A stretch of 11,989 bases of DNA. It comes from Chthoniobacterales bacterium. GTDB taxonomy: Bacteria > Verrucomicrobiota > Verrucomicrobiia > Chthoniobacterales > UBA10450. The DNA lies in contig JACCZO010000479.1 of assembly GCA_013695925.1 (NCBI GenBank), positions 1-11,989 of the forward strand. The letters are read 5' to 3'. Shown here in pieces: positions 1 through 5,890 of the stretch; position 1 is the stretch's first letter, and the number at the start of each line of letters is the position of its first letter. A program made the translations under genes and the position numbers. The notes beneath the pieces are model-generated. The model was given only the letters and a program-made list of their open reading frames with translations. It was not told the origin of the DNA and ran no database searches.

Positions 1-320
1 ACCCCTAACGAGTCGAGCGTGCCGCGGACGATGTGGTAACGCACGCCAGGCAAATCCTTCACCCGGCCGCCGCGCACGAGGACGATGGAGTGTTCCTGCA
101 AATTGTGCCCTTCGCCCGGAATGTAGGCGATGATTTCCTGCCCATTCGTTAGGCGGACTTTCGCCACTTTGCGCAGGGCCGAATTGGGCTTCTTCGGCGT
201 CCGCGTCATCACTTGCGTGCAGACGCCGCGCCGCTGCGGACAATTCTTCAGGGCCGGTGATTTGGATTTCACCGAAACCTTCTTTCGTCCCTTGCGAATA
301 AGCTGATTAATGGTTGGCAT
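1..320 (-). CDS. rpsL: 30S ribosomal protein S12, C-terminus cut by window edge
   Basis: S12 sits at the decoding centre of the 30S subunit and controls translational accuracy. The visible 106 residues start MPTINQLIRKGRKK and keep the family signatures: CPQRRGVC near 27-34, TPKKPNSALRK at 41-51, VRLTNG at 55-60, GEGHNLQEH at 69-77 and GGRVKDLPGVRYH at 84-96. Only about 17-20 C-terminal residues are missing, judged from E. coli S12. Lys43 and Lys88 (Met-inclusive numbering), where streptomycin-resistance changes usually occur, are both the ordinary lysine. Asp89, the methylthiolated residue in E. coli, is present. The ATG start is fixed by homology; I see no clear Shine-Dalgarno before it. 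In most bacteria rpsG and fusA follow, which here would lie off the left edge. Two copies of the CCTAACGA word lie inside, encoding S-L-G and L-T-N. Confidence 0.98.
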   Translation of the reverse strand, partial: MPTINQLIRKGRKKVSVKSKSPALKNCPQRRGVCTQVMTRTPKKPNSALRKVAKVRLTNGQEIIAYIPGEGHNLQEHSIVLVRGGRVKDLPGVRYHIVRGTLDSLG

Positions 321-339
321 TTTCGTACATTGCGTCACC

Positions 340-355
340 GAAACTGTGAAGTTTC
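340..355 (-). promoter_or_regulatory. small hairpin in the rpsL 5' leader
   Basis: A 6-bp stem (GAAACT/AGTTTC) with a 4-nt loop ends about 20 nt upstream of the rpsL ATG. It could be part of a leader control site, since ribosomal-protein operons are often autoregulated, but the stem is short and AT-rich. A run of seven Ts on the transcribed strand lies just before it, without a convincing stem for an intrinsic terminator. Confidence 0.25.
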
Positions 356-420
356 AGACGACAAAAAAACCGCCTCAAGCCGTGTCCACCTGCCTCACGC
401 ACCTGATACGGAGAGCGCGC

Positions 421-448
421 AATATAGGAGCAATTATTTGCCCCGCAA
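421..448 (-). promoter_or_regulatory. likely sigma-70-type promoter for rpsL
   Basis: Read on the minus strand there is TTGCGG (complement of 443-448), a 16-nt spacer, then TATATT (complement of 421-426), which is 5 of 6 to the -10 consensus. The spacer is AT-rich against a GC-rich background. Transcription would begin near 414 and give a leader of roughly 90 nt to the rpsL ATG at 320. The remainder of the gap (449-600) shows no gene or RNA that I recognise. The call rests on sequence resemblance and position only. Confidence 0.45.
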
Positions 449-601
449 GAATATTTTGGCGCAGGCGCGGAACTTCCGGACACCATCCTCGCTCCGATGA
501 TCGTCCGCCGCGAGGAGAAAGTTTTACATGCGGATTGACGGGCGCGTAGTTAGAGCCTGGCGGAGAGGAGGGCAAGCGTCTTCTCCGGGACGCCGAAACC
601 A

Positions 602-618
602 GCACGCGAGCCGCGTGC
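602..618 (-). terminator. hairpin just after uup, possible terminator
   Basis: A perfect 7-bp GC-rich stem (GCACGCG/CGCGTGC) with a 3-nt loop starts 1 nt beyond the uup stop codon. On the minus strand it is followed by TGGTTTCGG, a weak U tract, so intrinsic termination is possible but not typical. It would separate uup from the rpsL transcription unit. Confidence 0.4.
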
Positions 619-619
619 G

Positions 620-2536
620 CTACCCAGCAATTGCCCCGAGCTCGGCCCAGCGTTCGTAGAGCCGGGTAACTCGATCCCGGGCGGCGGCCAGTTCCGGCTC
701 CAGCTTCTGCCAGTCCGAGGCGTGCGTGGCGTAGAAATCGGGCGCGGCGAAAATCGTCTCCAGCCTAACGACTTCAGCCTCCGCGGTCAGAATGACGGCT
801 TCCATTCCTTCCAGCTCGCGCTCCTCTTTCCATTTCAGTTTTCGCGGCTTCGGTATTGGCTTGCTGTAGCCGGGGTCGCCGACCCCGGTCAGGGTGCGCG
901 ACGTTGGGGAACCGGGGTCGGCGGACCCGGCTACAACCGCAGCTCGTTTCTCGAGATAGTAGTCGTAATTCCCGACCGCATAGGTGACGGCGCCGTCGCC
1001 TTCGAAGGCTAGGATCGCCGTGCAGACGCGGTTCAAAAAATAACGATCGTGGCTGACGACGATCACGTTGCCTTGGAAAGCGACAAGTGCTTCCTCGAGC
1101 AAACGGAGCGTGCCGAGATCGAGGTCGTTCGTCGGCTCATCGAGGATGAGGACGTTGCCGCCGCGTTTCAGGATCTTCGCCAACAGGACGCGGCTGCGCT
1201 CGCCGCCGCTCAGTTGGTCGATCTTTGTGTTGATCCGCTCCTCGGTGAAAAGAAAACGCCGCAGATAGCTGCGGAGCGTGATGCTTTCCTCGCCAAGCCG
1301 CACATACTCGCTCCCCTCACCCACTTCTTCCCAAACGGTCTTCGCGTCATCGAGGAGCAGCCGGTTCTGATCGACATAATTGATCTCTGTTCGCGCGCCG
1401 ATCTCGACCACGCCGCGGGTCGGCGTGACTTGCCCGAGCATGATCCTGAGCAGAGTCGATTTGCCGAGACCGTTTCGCCCGACAATCCCGAGCCGTTCAC
1501 CCGCCGCGAGATCAAGCGAGAGATTGTCGATTAACCGGCGGCCGCCCAGTTCCATCTCGACCTTGCGCAACTCGATTACGCGATTGGCCAGCTTCGGTGC
1601 GGGCGGAATGATGAGATCGACGTCGAACTCCGCTTCCGGCGCCTCCTGCGCGGCCATCTCGAAATAGCGCTCGACGCGATCGACCGATTTCGTGCGACGC
1701 GCCCGCGGCGCCTTCCTCACCCACGCAAGCTCGCGCTTGAGAAATTTCTGGCGCTTGTTTTCTTGCATTTCCTCAACTGCAGCGCGCTCGGCCCGGGCGA
1801 GCAGATAATCAGTGTAGTTCCCGGCGTAACTGAAGAACTTCCCGCGCGACAATTCGATCACCCGCGTCGCAACGCGATCGAGAAAATAGCGATCATGGGT
1901 CACGAAAAGCGCGGTTCCCGAGTAGCGCGCGAGGAAATCCTCCAGCCACTCGATTGACTCGGTGTCGAGATGGTTCGTCGGCTCATCGAGAATCAGAAAA
2001 TCCGGCCGTGCGAGCAACGCGCGACAGAGAGCGACGCGTCGTTTTTCGCCGCCGGATAAAGTCGCGACGGCGCGCTCGGGATCGGGGGCATGCAAATTTG
2101 TGATCAGGCCCTTGATGCGATGCTCGAGATTCCAGCCGTCGAAGTGATCGATCTGCTCGAGCACAATCCCGCTCCGGGCGCTCTCTGGCGGCGCGGTTTC
2201 GTATTCCTCGATCAGATCGAGGACGCGCTGCGCGCCGCTGAGGATATTGGCGTGGACCGAGGTGGTTTCATCGAGCTCAAACATTTGCGGCATATAGCCG
2301 ACAACGAGATCACGGCGCCGGTTGATCTCGCCGGCGTCGGGCGCCATCACACCCGCTGCCATCTGGAGGAAAGTTGATTTACCGGATCCATTCCGGCCGA
2401 CCAGACCAACTCGTTCCCCTTCCAGGATCGCGACCGAGGCACGATCAAGCACGATCTGGTTTCCGAACCGAACGACCACTTCGGTCGCGCTGGCGATCGC
2501 GGTTGAAGATTGCTCCTGCACCCGTCGAGATACCAC
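620..2536 (-). CDS. uup: ABC-F family ATPase, Uup type
   Basis: This soluble ATPase has two ABC cassettes and no membrane domain. ABC-F proteins bind the ribosomal E site and act on stalled or special translation states; Uup also affects transposon excision and DNA integrity in E. coli. Cassette 1 has Walker A GRNGSGKST at 47-55, signature LSGGE at 160-164, Walker B LILDEP with D184/E185, and the H-loop His214. The inter-cassette linker (about 245-290) has the RELAWVRKAPRARRTK pattern typical of Uup. Cassette 2 has GRNGLGKST at 353-361, LSGGE at 442-446, D466/E467 and H496. A C-terminal coiled-coil domain (about 560-638) matches Uup, and the length (638 aa) is normal. A GTG start at 2536 is used here, but no clear Shine-Dalgarno supports it and the true start may lie a few codons downstream. 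Residues 534-558 come from a palindromic DNA insert. Convergence or coupling with neighbours is absent: the upstream gene is divergent. Confidence 0.93.
   Translation of the reverse strand: MVSRRVQEQSSTAIASATEVVVRFGNQIVLDRASVAILEGERVGLVGRNGSGKSTFLQMAAGVMAPDAGEINRRRDLVVGYMPQMFELDETTSVHANILSGAQRVLDLIEEYETAPPESARSGIVLEQIDHFDGWNLEHRIKGLITNLHAPDPERAVATLSGGEKRRVALCRALLARPDFLILDEPTNHLDTESIEWLEDFLARYSGTALFVTHDRYFLDRVATRVIELSRGKFFSYAGNYTDYLLARAERAAVEEMQENKRQKFLKRELAWVRKAPRARRTKSVDRVERYFEMAAQEAPEAEFDVDLIIPPAPKLANRVIELRKVEMELGGRRLIDNLSLDLAAGERLGIVGRNGLGKSTLLRIMLGQVTPTRGVVEIGARTEINYVDQNRLLLDDAKTVWEEVGEGSEYVRLGEESITLRSYLRRFLFTEERINTKIDQLSGGERSRVLLAKILKRGGNVLILDEPTNDLDLGTLRLLEEALVAFQGNVIVVSHDRYFLNRVCTAILAFEGDGAVTYAVGNYDYYLEKRAAVVAGSADPGSPTSRTLTGVGDPGYSKPIPKPRKLKWKEERELEGMEAVILTAEAEVVRLETIFAAPDFYATHASDWQKLEPELAAARDRVTRLYERWAELGAIAG
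865..935. repeat. 71-bp double-hairpin palindromic element inside uup
   Basis: The ends are inverted repeats, TGTAGCCGGGGTC at 865-877 and GACCCGGCTACA at 924-935, one base different in length. Each end also makes its own hairpin: CCGGGGTC/GACCCCGG at 870-888 with a GCC loop, and CCGGGGTC/GACCCGG at 912-930 with one bulged base. The element is read through in frame by uup and encodes a Pro/Gly/Asp-rich stretch between the second ABC cassette and the coiled coil, where E. coli Uup has no equivalent. This resembles palindromic elements that lodge within genes, such as those of Rickettsia, but I cannot assign it to a named family. Confidence 0.75.
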
Positions 2537-2628
2537 ACTGCTGCGGTGAGATCAGCCCAAAGCAAGCGCGAATAACTTTTCGCCTTTCGAACGCGCCCCG
2601 ATATCTAGACTGGTTGGCCTCTTCGCAT
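2537..2628. other. divergent intergenic region uup / membrane protein
   Basis: This 92-bp gap must hold the promoters for both uup (leftward) and the membrane protein gene (rightward). I cannot pick out convincing -35/-10 pairs on either strand and see no hairpin or repeat in it. Confidence 0.4.
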
Positions 2629-4362
2629 ATGATCGCCCGCACGAAACCGCCGCCCTGGCTGCTTCTCGCCGTGACCGCGATTCCGGCGCTGCTCCTCTTT
2701 GTCCAGATCGTTCAGAGCTGGGTCAACGTCCCCTATTGGGACGAGTGGGGCCTGATCGCACAACTGCGGATTTCTTTGCAGAACGGCACGCTGCGACCGC
2801 TCGATCTCTTCGCCCAGCATAACGACAGCCGATTCGTTCTCCCGCAATTATTGCTCCTGCCGCTGGCACGATTGACGCACTGGGATGTGCGAGCCGAAAT
2901 GTTCTTAATCTTCGCGACTGTCGGCGCGATTTCCGTCCTCCTTTGGTATCTCCTGGGCGCGATCGAAAATCTTCCACGCTGGGCTCGGGCGGCCTGCCTT
3001 CTGGTCTGCAACTGCCTTCTTTTCTCGCCGATTCAATATGAGACCTGGCTCTGGGGTATTAATTTCAGCCTCGTCCTTCCCCCATTTCTCCTCCTCGTCT
3101 CGCTGCGGATAAATCTCTCGGCACGTTCTCTGCCGGCAAAGGTCGGATGGAATATCCTTCTTTGCTTCGCCAGCACTTTCTCCAATGCCAATGGAATGGG
3201 AAACTGGCTTCTGGCATTTCCTGGTTTCGTTAGGCAGAAAACGCGAACCGGAGGGCGATGGCTCTGGTATGTCGTTTATTTCGCGGCGGCGGCTGGAACG
3301 CTCATTCTTTTTTTCTGGAATTATCAGCGTCACTTCGACCTGGCTCCGCTCTTTGATTCGCCGCTCCTCCTGCTGAAGTATTTCTTCTGCTGGCTCGGAG
3401 CGCCGCTCGCGCTGCCGCTCGGGACCACGGCGTGGATCGCGGGTCTTTGCCTTTCCCTTATCTTTCTAGCCCTTAGTGGGGCGGCGCTTCTCCGCCCCGA
3501 CTCCGATCGGCATCGGAACGCCGCCTATGCTTTTATCGCCCTCGGTTGTTACGCCGGAATGGCCGGCGCGGCAGCGGCGTTGGGCAGAGTCGGGATGGAA
3601 TTTGAATGGGCCCTCGGCTCGAGATACACAACTTTCTCCATCTACCTTCTCATCGCGGTCGTCGGTCTCGCCGCGCTCCAATTCGCCAGCGGCTCGGCTC
3701 AAGAGACACAACCGGCAATGCCACGGCGGCAGCTTGTCGCCGCATTGATCGTGGCCGGAATCCTCGCGAGCTCGCTCAGCACTTATCACCTGGGAATGAA
3801 AGGGATGAACTGGACACGCCATCAACGGGCGCTCGGCCGCGCTGCGCTCCTCTTCAGCAAAATCTTGCCGGATAATCCCGACCTCAAAACTCTCTCCCCT
3901 AAGCCGGTTGCGATGGTCCGTGAATATGAGGCCCTGCTGCAGAGCGGCATGGCTCGCGATGCCCTGATTTCGCCCGGGTCCATCCCCGCCCTAAAGCCAC
4001 GGGCCAGCGCCGATCGCCGCCATGGATTATTGGAAGTTTGTGAAGTCAGAGCGGGCCGCTTGCTCCTGAAAGGCCGGGCCATGCGGGAGGGGAAAACACC
4101 GGCGCCTTTTGTGCTCTTCGCCTATCGCACGACGGGCGAGACTGCGATTCCGTTTGCGGTCGCTCCCACCGGTGAGTCGTCCCCGGGTCTCATTCGGCGC
4201 GGTCTGCGGAATTGCGGCTTCAGACTCGAGCGCGAACCCGACCTGCCGCCAGGGCGAATCGAAATCAGCGCCTGGGCGATGAATCCGGAGAGGAACCAAT
4301 TCGAACAGTTGTCCGCTGTGCACCTCATGGAGATCGCACCCGTTTTCGCCAAACCGCAATAA
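2629..4362 (+). CDS. polytopic membrane protein, GT-C glycosyltransferase-like, with C-terminal soluble domain
   Basis: The 577-residue product has about eleven hydrophobic segments (for example 10-30, 90-110, 145-161, 211-230, 245-288, 299-318, 336-354, 368-384) and then about 190 soluble residues. After the first membrane span comes PYWDEW (35-40) and then QHND (63-66). An acidic pair in the first outer loop is a hallmark of GT-C lipid-phosphate-sugar glycosyltransferases, so transfer of a sugar to a surface polymer or lipid is a reasonable guess, not a proven role. SRYTTF at 331-336 resembles a conserved patch I associate with this group. The C-terminal part (about 465-577) looks beta-rich and I do not recognise it. 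I chose ATG 2629 because the open frame upstream overlaps the start of uup and has no membrane-protein character. I see no strong ribosome binding site. It stands alone between divergent uup and co-directional tgt. Confidence 0.75.
   Translation: MIARTKPPPWLLLAVTAIPALLLFVQIVQSWVNVPYWDEWGLIAQLRISLQNGTLRPLDLFAQHNDSRFVLPQLLLLPLARLTHWDVRAEMFLIFATVGAISVLLWYLLGAIENLPRWARAACLLVCNCLLFSPIQYETWLWGINFSLVLPPFLLLVSLRINLSARSLPAKVGWNILLCFASTFSNANGMGNWLLAFPGFVRQKTRTGGRWLWYVVYFAAAAGTLILFFWNYQRHFDLAPLFDSPLLLLKYFFCWLGAPLALPLGTTAWIAGLCLSLIFLALSGAALLRPDSDRHRNAAYAFIALGCYAGMAGAAAALGRVGMEFEWALGSRYTTFSIYLLIAVVGLAALQFASGSAQETQPAMPRRQLVAALIVAGILASSLSTYHLGMKGMNWTRHQRALGRAALLFSKILPDNPDLKTLSPKPVAMVREYEALLQSGMARDALISPGSIPALKPRASADRRHGLLEVCEVRAGRLLLKGRAMREGKTPAPFVLFAYRTTGETAIPFAVAPTGESSPGLIRRGLRNCGFRLEREPDLPPGRIEISAWAMNPERNQFEQLSAVHLMEIAPVFAKPQ
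3478..3498. repeat. hairpin within membrane-protein gene
   Basis: GGGGCGG at 3478-3484 pairs perfectly with CCGCCCC at 3492-3498 across a 7-nt loop. It encodes part of the loop after a membrane span, near SGAALLRPDSD. It may be another small palindromic insert or simply chance in GC-rich code; the single hairpin is not enough to decide. Confidence 0.3.
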
Positions 4363-4414
4363 GTCTACGAGGCGAGAGTTGATGTTCGGGCGCGGCGCCC
4401 AAACTTGTGCGTCG

Positions 4415-4474
4415 ATGTTCAAGCTCCTCGCGACCGATCCCTTGAGCCGGGCCCGGCGGGCCCGCCTGACGACG
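4415..4474 (+). pseudogene. relic of a second tgt N-terminus (20 codons)
   Basis: Starting at ATG 4415 the translation MFKLLATDPLSRARRARLTT matches the live Tgt N-terminus (from 4621) at 15 of 20 residues. The DNA agrees at only about 36 of 60 bases, with the differences mostly synonymous. After codon 20 the similarity stops, where a Tgt should continue with HGxIxTPxFMPVGTQ. The relic is in a different frame from tgt, so it cannot be an N-terminal extension. A 7-bp stem (4448-4454/4458-4464) lies within it. The many synonymous changes argue for a diverged homolog left behind when tgt was replaced, rather than a recent tandem duplication. An alternative is an old duplication that decayed. Confidence 0.65.
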
Positions 4475-4610
4475 TCCTCGCGTACACGATCGCGTCCTCC
4501 TCGCGAGCGGAGCGAGTTATTCCCCGGGCGGCGATGTCTGGATGGGACGGCCGCACCGGACGGCTTGAGCGCGGGTCAGGTTGCGCTTGCCAGAAAAGAC
4601 GCTCGCCGCG

Positions 4611-4616
4611 AGAGGA
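4611..4616 (+). promoter_or_regulatory. ribosome binding site deciding the tgt GTG start
   Basis: AGAGGA lies 4 nt before GTG 4621. It supports this start over the upstream in-frame ATG at 4405, which would add 72 residues unlike any Tgt. An out-of-frame ATG (4619-4621) overlaps the GTG. Confidence 0.65.
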
Positions 4617-4620
4617 CGAT

Positions 4621-5766
4621 GTGTTTGTATTACTCCAGACCGACCCGCTCTCGAAAGCGCGCCGCGGCCGCCTGACGACCGCCCATGGCGTGATCGAGAC
4701 GCCGGCTTTCATGCCGGTGGGCACGCAGGGCAGCGTCAAAGCGGTCAGCCCGCGGGAGCTGCGCGAGCTCGCGGCGCAGATCATTCTCGGGAATACCTAC
4801 CACCTTTTCGTTAGGCCAGGACTGGATGTGATGCGTCATTTTGGCGGACTCCATCGCTTCATGAACTGGGACGGGCCGATCCTGACCGATAGCGGCGGCT
4901 ACCAGATTTTCTCCCTCGCCAAGATCCGGAAGATTACGGAAGAGGGCGCGCATTTTCAAAATCACCTCGACGGGACGCCGACGTTTATCTCGCCGGAGAT
5001 CGCGATGGAAATCCAAGCGTCGTTAGGCAGCGACATCGCAATGGTGCTGGACGAATGCCCGCCTTATCCGTGTGAACACGACTACGCGGCGCGCAGCCTG
5101 GAGCTGACGATTCGCTGGGCGAAGCGGAGCAAGGCCGCGACGAAGGACGGCTTTGCCGGCCGTCCCAGCCGGGTTACAAACCCGGCCTGCCTCGTTTTCG
5201 GCATCATCCAGGGTGGAACGTTCGAGGACCTGCGGCGGGCGAGCGCGGAAGCGACCGTAGCGATTGGATTCGACGGTTACGCGATCGGCGGGGTGAGCGT
5301 GGGCGAGCCGGAGCCGGAAATGATGCAGGCGCTGGAATGGAGCGAGCCGTTCTTGCCTAACGATAAGCCACGCTACGCGATGGGCCTGGGCACGCCGCCG
5401 CAATTGCTCGAGCTGATTGCCCGCGGCGTCGATATGTTCGATTGCGTCCTGCCCACGCGCCTCGCCCGCAACGGCACAGCCTTCAGCGCCGGCGGGACGC
5501 TCAATCTAAAAAATGCGGAGTTCACTTTCCAAAAAGGGCCAATCGAGGAAGGATGCTCTTGTCCGGCCTGTCGCGAATTCACCCGCGGTTACCTCAGGCA
5601 CCTGGTCAAAGCCGAGGAGATCCTCGGGCTACGCCTGATCACGCTCCACAATCTCCATTTCTACCTGGAGCTGATGCAACGCGCGCGCCGCGAGATCGAA
5701 GCGGGCCGTTTCGATACTTTTCGGCGGGATTTTGTCGCGGGATATCGACCCGCCAATTCCGCCTAA
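4621..5766 (+). CDS. tgt: queuine tRNA-ribosyltransferase (tRNA-guanine transglycosylase)
   Basis: Bacterial Tgt exchanges guanine 34 in tRNAs with GUN anticodons for preQ1, a step in queuosine synthesis. The 381-aa product has the normal length (E. coli 375). Landmarks are FMPVGTQGSVK at 30-40, GNTYHLFVRPG at 57-67, ILTDSGGYQ with Asp90 (the general-acid/base Asp), GSDIAMVLDECPPYP at 136-150, FGIIQGG at 193-199, GFDGYAIGG at 216-224, and MFDCVLPTRLARNG with nucleophile Asp274. The zinc site is C312, C314, C317 and H343. A GTG start is chosen from homology (KARRGRLTT usually lies at about residue 12) and the AGAGGA site. Odd points: a short insert around 176-189 caused by a hairpin, three CCTAACGA words inside (F-V-R, S-L-G, P-N-D), a fourth forming the stop codon, and a relic N-terminus 206 bp upstream. 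No other queuosine gene is in view. Confidence 0.97.
   Translation: MFVLLQTDPLSKARRGRLTTAHGVIETPAFMPVGTQGSVKAVSPRELRELAAQIILGNTYHLFVRPGLDVMRHFGGLHRFMNWDGPILTDSGGYQIFSLAKIRKITEEGAHFQNHLDGTPTFISPEIAMEIQASLGSDIAMVLDECPPYPCEHDYAARSLELTIRWAKRSKAATKDGFAGRPSRVTNPACLVFGIIQGGTFEDLRRASAEATVAIGFDGYAIGGVSVGEPEPEMMQALEWSEPFLPNDKPRYAMGLGTPPQLLELIARGVDMFDCVLPTRLARNGTAFSAGGTLNLKNAEFTFQKGPIEEGCSCPACREFTRGYLRHLVKAEEILGLRLITLHNLHFYLELMQRARREIEAGRFDTFRRDFVAGYRPANSA
5168..5186. repeat. hairpin insert inside tgt
   Basis: GCCGGGTT (5168-5175) and AACCCGGC (5179-5186) form a perfect 8-bp stem with a 3-nt loop ACA. It encodes S-R-V-T-N-P within GFAGRPSRVTNPACLVFG, between the RWAKRS helix and FGIIQGG. E. coli Tgt has only a short linker there, so about nine residues look inserted. 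The 3-nt loop and GC-rich stem match the style of the other hairpins in this window. Confidence 0.55.
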
Positions 5767-5890
5767 CGAGCCTGCGCGATCGGGCCGCTTGCGGTGCCCG
5801 CAAAAATCTCGTCGAGGGCGGCGAGCGCGTTTTACGACCCAGATACTTGTCACCGTCATAACTGCTCGCGACGGCGCGGTGCCCTCCATG
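5767..5890. other. convergent gap tgt / kinase with a hairpin
   Basis: Both flanking genes end here. A 6-bp stem (TTGCGG/CCGCAA, 5789-5794 and 5798-5803, 3-nt loop) is present, but neither strand has a U tract on the correct side, so intrinsic termination is not well supported. I see no gene in the gap. Confidence 0.35.

Larger units (their letters stand above)
4363..4620. other. gap before tgt, holding a tgt relic
   Basis: Outside the relic at 4415-4474, I see GC-rich sequence with no recognisable gene. There is a small hairpin (CTCGC...GCGAG) about 4500-4516 and the tgt ribosome binding site at the right end. No intrinsic terminator for the membrane-protein gene is evident, so read-through into tgt is possible. 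Confidence 0.4.

Noticed and set aside
321..619. Small gene between rpsL and uup
   Set aside because: The open frames at 310-549 and 375-605 have no ribosome binding site or family resemblance and overlap the likely rpsL promoter.
2374..2628. N-terminal extension of the membrane protein back to 2374
   Set aside because: It would overlap the start of uup on the opposite strand, is Arg/Pro-rich and unlike a membrane leader; ATG 2629 precedes the first span directly.
4405..4620. 72-residue N-terminal extension of Tgt
   Set aside because: Family members start at the KARRGRLTT region, and AGAGGA followed by GTG 4621 gives a proper start.
5789..5803. Intrinsic terminator between tgt and the kinase
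   Set aside because: The short stem has A residues, not Ts, after it on the plus strand, and no U tract follows on the minus strand.
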